The position numbers were made by a program, and so were the translations under genes. From the NCBI RefSeq assembly GCF_000485595.1, contig NW_014577136.1:56296-120295 (forward strand): 64,000 bases of DNA, written 5' to 3'. Positions 32,216 to 55,976 of the stretch are shown piece by piece (the stretch's first letter is position 1; the number at the start of each line of letters is the position of its first letter). This stretch comes from Priapulus caudatus. Its lineage: Eukaryota; Priapulida; Priapulimorpha; Priapulimorphida; Priapulidae. Under the pieces are notes generated by a model. That model had not been told where the DNA came from. It ran no database searches and was given only the letters and a program-made list of their open reading frames with translations.

Positions 32216-33276
32216 CGTACATGAGACTGCGCCAGCAATTAACAATAAAGGTCAAGATATGTAGGCCGCTCACTATATTAGCAGTGGCATTGTTCAGTTT
32301 CCAAAGCTTCTTCAGCTTCTAAAGCCAATTTTCTTTCACATATTTACGTCGTGCGAAATGCGGTGTGAATAGGAATAAATGCCATTTACGAGCAGACTAG
32401 CGGGATAACGACTATGTAGCCTACTTCCTAGCTACCTGCTGAGTTATATCAGGTGTGTTTGGAATGTCTCGTAGTTCGATATTCAATCATTTCGATAATT
32501 TTACATTTTAACGCTAACGTTAATTTCTAGAGGAAAACATCACGCACTCATGGTGTTAGGTAAAAAAAAATTACGACTGATGGTAAAAATGATCGTTATT
32601 GACACTATAGCGGTAAAATATGTAGTTGAATAACGTCTCGTGCCATTCTCTTCATCAGAACTTGTCATCAGTAAGGAGTTATTCATGACGCATGCGGTGC
32701 TGATGTTCACATTAGTAATTGTGTACTTTTCAATTACAATTCCTGTATATACTAAACACGTGCGCGCACAAGCACGCGCGCACGTACGTACGTAACCGCA
32801 CGCACACATTCTCGCTCGCTTTCTTTCTCCCATTTCCCTTACTTCCTCAATCTATATCTATCCGTCGGTTCATTCATCAATCCATTCATCCATCCATCCA
32901 TCCATTCATCCACCATCCATCCATCCATCTATCCATCCATGCATTCATCCATGTGTGTAGGGCGAATGCTGCACAATTTCATAAACATGCCACAAATTCT
33001 GCAAGTGTACAAAAATCAGCGAGCATTATGTTGAGCGTTTCTGGTATAAAATGCCACGTAAACAGACGAAGTTTCAGACGAAGCATGCGCACCGTACGCA
33101 CATAGTTATATAATTACTCCGCGATTGTAACATTGTGTTATAATGTGTATATTGTATATCTATGTAATCTTATCACGTTTATATGCTATAAAATATGCCG
33201 CTAATTTTGTCAAAAAATGCTTAGGCCTACATTTCCCTTGTCGGATATATAAATTGAAATTATATATATATATATA
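32216..33276. other. Non-coding with an (ATCC)n microsatellite
   Basis: (CATC)n/(ATCC)n repeats lie at about 32877-32952. The rest shows no supported feature. Confidence 0.6.
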
Positions 33277-33564
33277 CAGGCCCGTAGCCAGGGGGGGTTC
33301 GGGGGGTTCGCACGAACCTCCCCCCGAGCCAAAAAAAAAAGAAAAAAATTCCATTTGAAAATGTGCAAGAATTTCACCTCAAGTATGCACCAGATCGCTC
33401 CATTTTAGTGTGATAATTGCAAAATCTCCATCGTGTGGGAGGGGGGTGTCCCCACCCTCCCCCTGCTCGGTCGCTATGCTCCCTCGCTCGGTCGCTTCGC
33501 GCCCTCACAAATTGCAAACATTTAAAAACGACCCCCCCCCAGTATAAAGCTGGCTACGGGCCTG
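33277..33564. mobile_element. hAT-like MITE (CAGGCCCGTAGCCAG termini)
   Basis: It starts CAGGCCCGTAGCCAGGGGGG and ends in the inverted AGCTGGCTACGGGCCTG preceded by C runs. TATATATA flanks both ends. It is non-coding. Confidence 0.8.
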
Positions 33565-34410
33565 TATATATATATATATATCAAGAGCTAATAAATACCT
33601 ATTTATTAGGGTTAGGGTTATTAATTATACCTATTTACCTATTTAGGTAAACAAATGTTAAAAATACGTAAGCCGTAAGGGGTCATTAAATTTTAATTTG
33701 CGAGCTTTCGAGAAGTACATCTCTACGTCATGCCTAAATTATTATTATATATATATATGCCTATATTATCAAGAGCGGATATATATATAAACAATTGCTA
33801 AATTCGCAACACTAATTCGCCTAACTAAACTAAACTCAATTCGCCTGATCGAGGAGCACACTAAGTGACTAACTGAGCGCGTCTCGTCTAACTTGCACAA
33901 AAAAGGCACGAGCTACATGCGAGCAAAACGGAACACATTACCATAACAAAATGCAAAAACATCACCTGCCGTTCAACGACGAATCTCAATTCGTTCGCGC
34001 GATAAGTACAAGGAAATACCGCCCGCGTTTTCTAAAGCTCTGCGCGAGCAAATACCTACACTGGACGAAACCGCCACCTTAATTGATATCTATGTCAAGT
34101 GCCGATTTGAATAATCGATGCTAAAACGGAAAGTTAAACCAGGTGCATGCCGTCTCCTTACGATTATATAGCAGAACAATCAGGCAGGGCGGTTGGCCGC
34201 ATACCGGATGCATAACGTGGATTTCGAATGCTGCCATTGTAACGTGTAGTAGCCTACACTCGGAGCGCCTCATGTGGGCCCGGCGGGCTGCCGAAAGTCA
34301 CGGCACTAATCTCTACCCGCGGGTCCGTGTCGTAGACGCATGTCGGGAGTAAGCGGGAGTCACGGGGCTGGCTATACGGGTCAGTTGGTCCACAGGGCGT
34401 CATAGCTAGA
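33565..34410. other. AT-rich to mixed spacer with two unpaired CAAGAG half-sites
   Basis: CAAGAGCTAATAAATACC at 33582 and CAAGAGCGGATATATA near 33771 follow TATAT runs, like left ends of the micro-element family, but lack right ends. GGGTTAGGGTTA near 33608 is a two-copy telomere-like motif. No gene is seen. Confidence 0.4.
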
Positions 34411-34505
34411 TATAAAACGGGCGATCGCCGCTCCGTGAGGCCGTAGATTGGTTTCGGGTGCTCGCGGAGTTTTCTAATGCAAAGTACAACGCAGGCGAAT
34501 CACAG
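34411..34505 (+). promoter_or_regulatory. TATA box and noncoding first exon of the secreted-protein gene
   Basis: TATAAAAC lies at 34411. About 30 bp downstream a short CG-rich leader runs to a strong donor (CACAG then GTAAGG) at 34505/34506. The next acceptor (TTTTGTAG at 35401-35408) lies four bases before the ATG at 35413. I infer one 5'-UTR intron of 903 bp (34506-35408). Confidence 0.55.
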
Positions 34506-34521
34506 GTAAGGCATATAACAT

Positions 34522-34673
34522 CAAGAACTTATAATACATTATTAACTAGGTATGCATAGATATTGTATATTATACATACATAGGTATACCACTATATTAT
34601 TATACTACTGTATAATACATAATGTATGTATAATGTATAATACTATATTATACATAGGTATTATTAGCTCTTG
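34522..34673. mobile_element. 152-bp CAAGAA...CTCTTG element with 7-bp target duplication
   Basis: It starts CAAGAACTTATAAT and ends ATTATTAGCTCTTG. ATAACAT occurs at 34515-34521 and 34674-34680. The interior is made of TATACATAGGTAT-type inverted repeats. It sits in the 5'-UTR intron of the gene at 35413. Confidence 0.7.
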
Positions 34674-34680
34674 ATAACAT

Positions 34681-35408
34681 GCTTAAACTTCGGTATTTCT
34701 ATTTTGTCGAAATATGGGATTGGAATTTTGGATAATTATCCGTCAAGTACTGTTGTATTCTATATTCAGTTCCGCACGTTAATTATATTATAATATCAGG
34801 GTGAACAAAAACGTATCGATTATAACTTTTGCCATGTCTGACTTTATTAGGCAATTTAACCCGTTATACGAGTTACGTTACTAGTGCCATAATTCAGAAT
34901 ATCAAATAATAAAATAGACATATAATTATATATGATATATTTTACCAATATAAAATGAATTGTAATCTCCGGATGAAAGTAAAAGCTCTCTAATATTTGA
35001 GCCAAAATTGCAGAGCATAAAATAGCTTTACGGTTTTGCCTTTCGCATATACCATTTTCAGGTAGAAGGAAGACATTTTAAAAACTAGTTCGAAATATTT
35101 GAGCCTACATACTAAAATTCCGTTTTGCGAAACGTTCCCTTAACCGCAATATCGCGAGACATCTATTCCAGACCCGACTAATCGATATCAACTGCTTTGA
35201 TAGTTTATATTTCTGCGCTAGTACGGCAGAGTAGATCTTCATAAATATTCACGCACTCTCATGTATTTATTCATAGTATACAAAGTTGCCTATTATGACT
35301 ATGCGCTAAATATTCTGCTTCAGCGAGTGGCATATCCAGCTACACGCGCCGTGCCTATAGAGCTAATCTACATTTTTCTACATCGATCCACGTTCCCACA
35401 TTTTGTAG
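34681..35408. other. Remainder of 5'-UTR intron
   Basis: AT-rich. No other feature seen. Confidence 0.4.
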
Positions 35409-35412
35409 AACA

Positions 35413-37254
35413 ATGAAGAGGTCCTGGCCGTCGCTACTACTACTACTGCTGCTTCTGGGTGTGTGCGCTCTCCCATGCAGATCCGACTACAGCGCCTTCA
35501 ATGGGCAGCAGCAGGGATTCGGCTTTAGGAATCAACCGTTCGTAGGGCAGGCACTGAGAGCTGGTAATGGTTTCGGCACGAGGTTATCTCCATTAGGTCG
35601 AGGTCGCATCAGAAACGACGGGTTCAGGCCGCGCTTCAATCCTCCCCCTCAACCATTCGGCGGACCGGGGTTAAACAGAAGACCACTGCCTCAATTCGCA
35701 GGACAGCGCATACAGCGGGCGGTCTCTCCCTCCATCAAGGGCTACGCGCGCGCGTCATCTAACAACGGGCAACAGCTTCAACAGTTCTACGTGAGACAGG
35801 GACCGTCGCAGCAAGCCGGAAACATTCTGCAGCAGCAGACCTTACAGGGAATGATGCCCGGATCACTTCGCACAGGCAGTCATCAGTATGCAACCGGATC
35901 ACAGGCTCTAACCAACAGCGGCAACCGCATCGTTGCCCAGGTCGCGCAGACGCGCGGTGGAAATGGCTTATACGGGGGACAAGGTTCGCAGCAACAAGGG
36001 AATAACGTCTATTATAACCAGGGAAGCCTCACTAACGCGCCCGGACTATCTCAATTTTCTATTGTCGATCAGAACTTCAGAGTCAATAATAAGCAAGTTC
36101 GACAATTCCTTCCGCAGCAGTCGACCGACCTTGAGACGTATTACAACGATTTCGATAAGGTTGCCGGCCCCTTCCCGATCTTACAAGGCTTCCAAGGCAG
36201 TGCCCCCTTACCGCGTCGGTCTACCACTCAGATCTCGCGTTTCAACGTTCCCCAAACTTCCACGCGTAACATCCAGTTCAGACAATCCCAGTTTCGGCAA
36301 CCGCAAGGAATTCGTGTTACCACCCAACAGCAGATAAACCGCCCGAACATCAGGCTGACTTCTCCCCGATTCACGACGGCCACGAACTTTGGCGGGTTCC
36401 CTCGCCAGAGACTAACCGGCGTTCGCAGGTTTGTTCCGGCGAGTTCGCGATTTTCGGAGGGCGTCGGAGCGAACGGAGCCACGACGATAAACCTTCCAGC
36501 TGGGAACGCCGACTTCGACGTGAACACGTTCAGTAGTTTTCTCGACGCTTCAGCCTTCGGTCTCGACAACATCGCCCCGAACTACGTCAGCCTCGGTCTG
36601 TTCGACTTCAACAACTGGCGGAGGGAGGCCGACAGTTTAGCACCACCGGAAGCCTTCTCGGCTTCTCTGACGGAGGAGGCTCCGGTGGTGATCGGGAAGC
36701 GGTACCGCTCCGGCATCGCTCGCACTATGGAGACAAGCTCGGCCGAGAGGGAAGGTAACGGCAGTGGAGAGGCAGGCGTCGAGGTTTCCGCCACGCGCTC
36801 CGCTAACCAGGACGCTACGCAGTCGTTCACGCAAGATGGCGCCGGAGAGGGGGAGACGGCTCAGGGCGCCGACTACAGTTTCTCGCAGAATAACGACGGT
36901 ACGATCGTCTTCCAAGCGGTGCCGCACCAAGAGGAGCTGAGAATCCACGCCGGCCCCGCCAGTGCTGTTCCCACAGGCATCGAGATCCCAATTCAGCAGT
37001 CTCTCCGCCAATCGCGATTCGGCACAGGAGTGACGTCATTTGGCGCTCGAAAGGCCACTTCCGCTGCATTTGGAACGGGAAGTGGTTCTTTCGCCAAAAA
37101 TGCACACCACGGGCATGCGGGTAAGGTGACAGCGCAAAGCGTGTCGAGCAAACCTTTTAGAGGCACCGGAGCGTACAATACGTTCAATCAGGCTGCAGCG
37201 TCGCGCACAACGGGATATAGAAATTCGCCTGATCTATCAACATACCAGAATTAA
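35413..37254 (+). CDS. Secreted Gln/Gly/Arg/Phe-rich protein of unknown family (613 aa)
   Basis: A single coding exon preceded by acceptor TTTTGTAG and start context AACAATGA. Residues 1-24 form a signal peptide: MKRSW, then nine consecutive leucines after PS, then GVCALPCRSD. The only cysteines are in or next to this signal. The rest is low-complexity: Gln-rich stretches (QQQ motifs around 30-35, 120-145 and 195-200), FRQSQFRQPQ-type Arg/Gln/Phe segments to about 350, then a less biased acidic segment (about 365-500, with FDVNTFSSFLDASAFGLDN), a dibasic GKRYRSG near 430 and a Ser/Gly/Ala tail. The composition is like extracellular matrix, adhesive or silk-like proteins; this is inference, with no recognised domain. 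Codon use is GC-rich and consistent along the frame, so the ORF is real. Confidence 0.8.
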   Translation: MKRSWPSLLLLLLLLGVCALPCRSDYSAFNGQQQGFGFRNQPFVGQALRAGNGFGTRLSPLGRGRIRNDGFRPRFNPPPQPFGGPGLNRRPLPQFAGQRIQRAVSPSIKGYARASSNNGQQLQQFYVRQGPSQQAGNILQQQTLQGMMPGSLRTGSHQYATGSQALTNSGNRIVAQVAQTRGGNGLYGGQGSQQQGNNVYYNQGSLTNAPGLSQFSIVDQNFRVNNKQVRQFLPQQSTDLETYYNDFDKVAGPFPILQGFQGSAPLPRRSTTQISRFNVPQTSTRNIQFRQSQFRQPQGIRVTTQQQINRPNIRLTSPRFTTATNFGGFPRQRLTGVRRFVPASSRFSEGVGANGATTINLPAGNADFDVNTFSSFLDASAFGLDNIAPNYVSLGLFDFNNWRREADSLAPPEAFSASLTEEAPVVIGKRYRSGIARTMETSSAEREGNGSGEAGVEVSATRSANQDATQSFTQDGAGEGETAQGADYSFSQNNDGTIVFQAVPHQEELRIHAGPASAVPTGIEIPIQQSLRQSRFGTGVTSFGARKATSAAFGTGSGSFAKNAHHGHAGKVTAQSVSSKPFRGTGAYNTFNQAAASRTTGYRNSPDLSTYQN

Positions 37255-38023
37255 TGCTATGCAACGCAAACTTCAGATGTTACCACTGTTTTTTAGACTG
37301 TTTTCTCTTGCTAATTGTAGGGCTGTATATATGTTAGCCGCTCATACGTATTCAACTAATCAAACTTGGAAAGGTGGTAATGTGAATTACAACTGTATAA
37401 AGTATGCTATGTAAACGTGTTAAACATTCTATTACCGTATTTATAAGTAGTTGCAATAACCCGACGACATAAGTTCGTGCATGTGGTTTGATTTGCGTTA
37501 ATTCACGGATACCAATGCTAATTTAAATTCACGTTTTGGTTTACTAGAAATAATACTAATACTATACTATACTACTATACTATAAATACTAGCATAGGTT
37601 GTTTTAGCACGTATATATATATATATGCGAAGATCGTTCGGAAATTGCAGCAACAAAAATGTGGATGTACAATATTATAGAACGAATGACTATGCCGGCA
37701 GCGTATAAATAACGTTATGTTGTTAGGTATCCTTAGAATTATGCTACGTTTTATCAATACATATATACTTTCACGTACGCTTATATTAGATTTGCAGGGA
37801 AGCCATAATCATGTAGGTATATAGGATATATTAGTAGCAAGTATGCACTACCTGAATAATTTTGGCAGAAAACGTATGATCTTTCTATATGGGCAAGAAC
37901 CATGTCACAATTGTAATGAAATATAACAATATATCAATGTTTACGGCACTATTACGACTTCTTTTGCCTTATTAGATTGGTATGGAAACATAAAAATGAG
38001 ATGAAAACTAATAATGCAAATGT
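37255..38023. other. Probable 3' UTR/intergenic sequence
   Basis: AT-rich and non-coding; it ends at the paired polyadenylation signals. Confidence 0.4.
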
Positions 38024-38038
38024 AATAAACAGTTTATT
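38024..38038. terminator. Back-to-back poly(A) signals for convergent genes
   Basis: AATAAA on + at 38024-38029 (about 770 bp after the stop at 37254) and TTTATT at 38033-38038, which is AATAAA on - (124 bp after the LRRC20 stop at 38162). They are three bases apart. Confidence 0.55.
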
Positions 38039-38161
38039 TTACTGGCGCAATCGGATCTGAAGGTAATTATAAACAATACGTGTCTATAAAAATCAATTAT
38101 ATATATATATGTATCATTATCGTTGCTTTATACACCGATATAAATAATTAATAGTTTTGTA

Positions 38162-39715
38162 TTAGTCAACGGTGTCCATTATACATTCGTTCGTCGTTCT
38201 ATATGGTGAAACACTGACATCAACGTGTCTACTAAGTAGGTGTAACTGCGCATGCGTAGCAGACGTGAGTGGATTCTCTAGCAGTGAGATCTGACGTAGG
38301 CTGCGGATTTCACTCAATTTGGAAATGTCGACATCTATTGGAGAAAAAAACATTATTACACATTTTTAATTGATCTATATTTATCCTGATTGAAGTATAA
38401 AATCTGTACAACATTGGATAAAATTATATATGATTCGATGGATGCAAACAGGCGCGTAGACTATGGCTGGCACGTACGGAAATACAGGCAAACAAGCAGA
38501 ATGCGTTTTACAACTAGTGATACTGATAACAACAGACGAATACGAAGATAAAATTATAGTATAATTGCAACATCACGATCACTGATGTTAATAGTTGCGA
38601 CATGATTTATTTATATCAGCCATAGAGTTAACCGTGCGGTACGTATATATATGTCATAACGTGTGTGGTGAACTTGCCGGATATCTGGTTATTATCTGCA
38701 CGTAGCTCCTTGAGGGTTTTCAGTTGATAAATAACTGCAGGCATCTCACTGAACTTGTTGTTGGCGAAATTTATGGAACGCAAGTCGGGCAAATCCGCCA
38801 ACTCGGTGGGGACCGCCTTTATTTTGTTGCTGGACAAATCTAGGTCTGAAAGTATCATATCGTGAATGTTTGTTTTATTGCTTATCTGATCATTTACACC
38901 TATATAATTTAAGAACACAAAGGCAGTTAACCTAAATCTATATGTAATACAATTCAATTGATATATAAGCTTATATGAAGTCATGTACGCTACTATTTTT
39001 AACGGCCCGCGAGTTCGCTTCGGATAGGAGAGGTAAATGTGGATCGAAGGATGTCCAACGACAACGCAGAGTGTGACTCAGAATTCGACTGTGCACGTTA
39101 CCGCTACTGTTACCGGCCGTATATACGAGTTTACGCTGGGTCGGCTCACCTAGGAGGAAGTGGAACTTGAGCGCTAGCTTAGATGGAATACGAGAGATCA
39201 GGTTACAGCTGAGGTCAAAGGTCAGCACGGTTGTGTTCCGCATCAGATGAAACACAGCATCCGGTAGTGTCGTCAGCTGGCAGTGTGACAAATCTGCAAG
39301 ATCGCAATGCCAAGAGTGATAACTATTACCAGAGATATAGAATACAGATTCTGTATTCTATATCTATGCTATTACATCAGGAGTACATTGTGAGATCTCT
39401 AAATTCATCCTAATTACATAACCAACATATTTTAGCCGTCTTCGATAGAATCGAGTTGGTTATAACATCGGCTACACTGATTTTGGTTACGAGATCGTTC
39501 ATTATTATTTACGTAGCGATTATAAATTACCCAAGACCGGATGGCTGATAATTAATGCATTTTTAATTAACAAACAAAAACACGCGAGTTAATCATTGCG
39601 CTCCTTAATTGCTGCACACGCATCTATGTATGGTATATACGCTCTCACCGAGTTTCTGGTTTTCTTTTGCATGATCGCATCTGTGAATAACTCGAGTCAC
39701 ACCCGAGCCGGCCAT
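38162..39715 (-). CDS. LRRC20: LRRC20-like leucine-rich repeat protein (complete, 183 aa)
   Basis: Four exons on -: 39649-39715 (ATG, 22 codons), 39150-39293, 38678-38845 and 38162-38334 (stop). All junctions are phase 1 and restore an Asp codon or continue the LRR register. Length is 183 aa, against 184 in human LRRC20 as I recall it. Blocks include LDLSHCQLTTLPDAVFHLMR (C-x-L near the N-terminus as in LRRC20), LDLSSNKIKAVPTELADLP, INFANNKFSEMPAVIYQLK and a terminal LRR with SLLENPLTSATHAQLHLL. Function of LRRC20 is poorly known. The third intron uses a GC donor (TCCG then GCAAGT). It is head-to-head with DHX38 (1.7 kb apart) and convergent with the secreted-protein gene. Confidence 0.85.
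39330..39368. mobile_element. 39-bp palindromic micro-element in LRRC20 intron 1, 7-bp target duplication
   Basis: The left arm CAGAGATATAGAATACAG pairs with CTGTATTCTATATCTATG. CTATTAC flanks it at 39323-39329 and 39369-39375. It lies 37 bp upstream of the LRRC20 exon 2 boundary on the minus strand, near where the branch point would be. CAGGAGTAC immediately to the right (39378) may be an end of another element. Confidence 0.7.
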
Positions 39716-41395
39716 GTGTACCTACACTCGCTACCGCTTCGTCGTGGCAGATCTACTACGCACATACATATAAACATTAAACACATATATGAAACAGCAA
39801 CCAACGGGTTGTTATAACTGTGTACACATCGTAGGTATCCAAAGACTAGCTATATTCGCCTGTATACTGCATTAAATAACAACTGGGATGCTCAAAAGCA
39901 CGATGCTATCACATGCTTTCAAGTTCACGTAGTCATGCAAGGCATGGCGACGCAGAGATCTATATATAGATCCTATAGCTTCTCTATAATATATCGATGG
40001 GTCTGTGAGTCACGGTGCTATTTTGGTGGTATGCGCGTTCATGGCTGATAGCTCCACGCATTATCCGTCCGCGCATGCATGCATGCGTGCGTGCGTGCGT
40101 GCGTGCGTGCGCGCGTGTACGTCTGTGCTCCATGGCGCTGATAGTTTTTACTGTGCAGAGTGCAGACATATATTTTTTCGCCAAACGTTCGAAATGTTAG
40201 GGCTGCAATCACAAAGTGTGTTTGTTTGGAGAGAGTGAAGACTTCGCCACCATAATATTGGCTCCATCACTGAAACCCCTCTTGTATATCTATATACTAT
40301 CTGTTACTGTTATTTTGTTCTTCTGTTTTATTAAATCCTTGGTATACTTCTTTAATTATATATCTCACGCCGAGGTTCCTCAGAGGTCTTCTTAATTTAA
40401 ATCAATGATAATTTTAAGAAAATATTTATATGACGCCTTTGAATAACTCAGTGAGTCAGTGACACAGTTAATTCCCACCCAAATAACATCTTATCTACAG
40501 CTAATAATACGCTGCGCTCACTGAGTATATTGTCACTGTATAAAATAACTATCAGTTATATATTAAATGTTATTATATATAACTCAGTGGCCGCGCTATA
40601 CAAATTAAGTACAATGCTGTTTTTCCGGTTTAGGGTTAGGGTTAGCTAGGGTTTTTACGCCAACTGGGAGGCGCCCAGTTGTGCGCTTTCTCGCTAGGTA
40701 GCGCTCCTGGCATGCTAAACATGTCCGCGTCCACTAGTCGTTGCGCGTTTACACAACTATAAATATTGAAGACAAACACGCGTCACCACGTCCGATTTCA
40801 CGTCGGTGAAGTAACTATTACATAAAAAATCACGTTACATTTGGTCAGCTATCACAACAACAGGTACCGTAGTAGGAATACGTTTAATTTTAGACTGAAT
40901 AACAAAGGCAAGGCACATACCGCCATACGCAATATAAACGTTGATTTCTACAGTACATTCAGTCTGTACATGTTTGTGAACCGTGATGGCTGTTCTATTA
41001 CTTTTTAGTTTTTCTAGCCGTTTAGCTGCATTTTAATCAATGGTTTTTCTAGTTTGAAAATGAATTCTATTACGAATCTGCTCGCAGGAACTTTAATTAA
41101 AAAATGAAGAAAATTACACCTTTTCCACATTCTATTGCTATGATGACGTATAACGGTATACGTACGTACGTTCTTGTTGGCCGGTTATTATAAGGATAAA
41201 TGACCTACTACTATAATTCTTATAGTTATTTTTTGTCAGGAGATGGTGCTCAACGCGAGAAAACGTAGGATATACCAATAATTCTCCATTCTCGACATGT
41301 TCACTGCTATAATACTGTGCTGTAAATTAATGTATGCAAATATGTGTATATTCATAACTGCTTTCATATATAAGTGGTTTGGTTATTTATTTCAG
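39716..41395. other. Divergent LRRC20/DHX38 intergenic region
   Basis: It contains a (TGCG)n microsatellite at about 40078-40112 and a short TTAGGGTTAGGGTTAGC motif near 40631. A GC-richer patch follows (40660-40810) that may hold the DHX38 promoter and 5'-UTR exon; a CAACAG/GTACCG donor-like site lies near 40862. No ORF is supported. Confidence 0.4.
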
Positions 41396-41406
41396 ATAAA
41401 TAAAGG

Positions 41407-53190
<11,784 letters not shown>

Positions 53191-53890
53191 CGGTTGTCAG
53201 GGTCCGAAAACCCCTCGTCGAACCCCGACGCAGTTTGGGCTGTAACGGTCGCCAGGATCCGAAAACCCCCGTCGAACCCTGACGCAGTTTGGGCTGTAAC
53301 GGTCGTCAGGGTCCGAAAACCCCCCCGTCGAACCCCAGCGCGGTTTGGGCTGTAACGGTCGCTAGGATCCGAAAACCCCCGTCGAACTCCGACGCAGTTT
53401 GGGCTGTAACGGCCGCCAGGATCTGAACCCCCCCCCCGTCGAACCCCGGCGTGGTTTGGCCTGTAACGGTTGTCAGGGTCCGAAAACCCCCCATCAAACC
53501 CCGACGTAGTTTGGGCTGTAACGGTTGTCAGGGTCCGAAACCCCCCCGTCAAACCCCGATGCAGTTTGGGCTGTAACGGTCGTCAGGGTCCAAATACTCC
53601 CCGTCGAACCCCAATGCAGTTTGGACTGTAACGGTCGCCAGGATCCGAAAACCCCCGTCGAACCCCGACGCAGTTTGGGCTGTAACGGTCGCCAGGGTCC
53701 GAAAACCCCCCGTCGAACCCCGATGCAGTTTGGGCTGTAACGGTCGTCAGGGTCCGAAAACCCCCCGTCGAACCCCGATGCAGTTTGGGCTGTAACGGTC
53801 GCCAGAGTCCGAAAACCCCCCGTCGAACCTCGGCGCGGTTTGGGCTGTAACAGTCGCCAGGATCCAAAAAACCCCCGCTGATCCCCAGCA

Positions 53891-54399
53891 CGGTATGTGC
53901 TGTGAGCGCGGCGAATTAAATCGCAGTGCACGGTAGCAAAGATTCCAAAATGCGCCATTAAACTTTGATTAAATATGATGTGACAAAAATTTGAGTTTAG
54001 CTATTATATTTTTACACATGTTTCTTAAATGGAGGTATCCTTATATGGCCAGAGATCTCTCTGCTTAATGATTGCTTCTGACAACTATAATCTACGGAGT
54101 TATGCGATCCAATACTGATATGATAAGGTTGAGAAGATTAATGTATACTAACCATCTTATAGAATTTAGTTCCATCATGATCATATATCTCATTATGAAA
54201 TTAAGGCAGATTTTTTTCAATCTAGCTTATCTGTTAATGCCTGCCTAAAATGTTTTATTTGCATATTTTCAAGAATAAATGAGAATTTTCTTGAAGGTGT
54301 GACATACAGCACCTGGTTTAAACTAAATAGGTTGTAAATGCATAAATGTTCACAGGATATATTCATCTGTATAAATAATGAATAGAATCTGTAATTGTA
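53891..54399. other. DHX38 3' flank
   Basis: AT-rich and non-coding. Confidence 0.4.
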
Positions 54400-54509
54400 C
54401 AACGGTCTCTATACTATACACTAAATATTTATATTATACAATTGTACAATTGTATATTATACAATTGTACTATAATACAATGATTTAACGAATTGTTTAG
54501 AGACCGTTG
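54400..54509. repeat. Inverted repeat CAACGGTCTCTA...TAGAGACCGTTG
   Basis: The terminal arms of about 12-14 bp match. The interior is TATACAATTGTACAATTGTA palindromic sequence. It is probably a small MITE. AATAAA signals follow on + at 54621 and 54858. Confidence 0.5.
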
Positions 54510-55344
54510 GACAACTGAGTTGTTGTAAATACAAGGTGTGAATGATGTTATCAAGTGCAAATTATTTAAAAGAAGCGTTGGCGAACTGACGCTGCCGCGT
54601 ATACATATATAGTTTTCAATAATAAAGTCATTCATGTAGGCTGTGGTATCCTTTCATTGGTTGACATTGTTCAAATATAGTATCAACTCGTTGTAAACAT
54701 GCGTGTGACTATTTCTAGCAATTCTTATGCAAGGCATTTCAGACGTGTTGTGGCAACTACCTATGCAGATAATTAGACAAAAATTCTGCAGCATTGTCAC
54801 AGTATGTAAATACATCTATATCAGAAGTAGATAATAGGGAATATATATGTTTGTACCAATAAAGCGAAGTAAAATAAAAAGTCAATGCTATAAGAACTTG
54901 TTGTCTTGTAGGTACAAGCGATTAATTATCTCATATAGCGTGATGTAGGTTTTAACGATATATGATCTTACAGGTCGTGGGGGTTATCAGATATATTTAT
55001 TGCATATTGCAAAACCGGTCTAAAATTTGTCAACTTTGTAAACTGACCGACTGGCTGTCAAGTCATGCTTATATTATATATACATTATATATTATATTAC
55101 ATTTTATATAATTATTATCAACTCTTCACATCATGGACATACATGGTTCATATTACAAGATCGCAAACAGGTATCTTAAGTTACAGCTAGCAACAGCAAA
55201 ATACAATAAATTTCATACAATTCATGATAAGGTTCATCTATCATGTTAAATTCTTCCCATATACAGATTCCTGGCACGCGCACACACACATGAATCGCAG
55301 TAATAAGTTACAAGACAAGTTTACTGCAACAGACACGTGGACTA
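54510..55344. other. Non-coding spacer
   Basis: AT-rich. The segment at about 55040-55175 (GTCAAGTCATGCTTATAT ... CACATCATGGACATACATGG) is repeated at about 55985-56085, on the other side of the Tc1-like element. Confidence 0.4.
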
Positions 55345-55976
55345 CAGTAAAAACCCGCGTATAAGAACATAGATTTTAAGAACATGTTAGGCTAAAATTT
55401 CCCATTTAGACCCCTTTACATAAGAACCTGTTTTAGGCTAAGATTTTAAAGTAGGTTCTTAATTTTCCATGCAGATGAAGACTTAAAAAGAAACACAGGT
55501 AAAATAAAAAAGACGAGCTCAACAATATCGATGCAATAACAATGCCAATGCCAATGCCAATGCTCAACAATAACAATGCCAGGGTGCAATGCCAGCACCC
55601 TGGCATTGTTATTGAGACACAGTACTGCATTATTTACATATACAGTAAAAACCCGCATAAAAGAACACGTCGATTAATGTGTTACGTGTAAGCATGATTG
55701 TACATGTATTTGTATTGACATCTCAACCATAAAAAAACAAACATGTGCAACAACTAAACTCTCCATATAACACCTTACACATAACACTACTGTACTGGTA
55801 ACACATGCATCACAGTCACTACGCGCGGGTTTCAGCTAGTACATATTAAAAGTAGAAACAATTAAGAACCTATTTAAGAACCTTTTGAGCCTAATTTTTC
55901 AGTAAGCACCATTTATATAAGAACATGTTGAGGCTAACTTGGAAAAATCTATGTTCTTATACGCGGGTTTCTACTG
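55345..55976. mobile_element. Tc1/mariner-like non-autonomous element with TA target site
   Basis: It starts TA then CAGTAAAAACCCGCGTATAA, and ends TTATACGCGGGTTTCTACTG then TA. Subterminal direct repeats of AAGAACATGTT-AGGCTAA occur near both ends. A shorter related copy (CAGTAAAAACCCGCATAAAA to GCGCGGGTTTCAGC) is nested at about 55643-55840. An internal hairpin of AATGCCAGGGTGC/GCACCCTGGCATT lies near 55573-55612. No transposase is present. Confidence 0.75.

Noticed and set aside
33600-33625. TTAGGG telomere-type repeats (also near 25666 and 40631)
   Set aside because: Only two or three units each; too short to call interstitial telomere.
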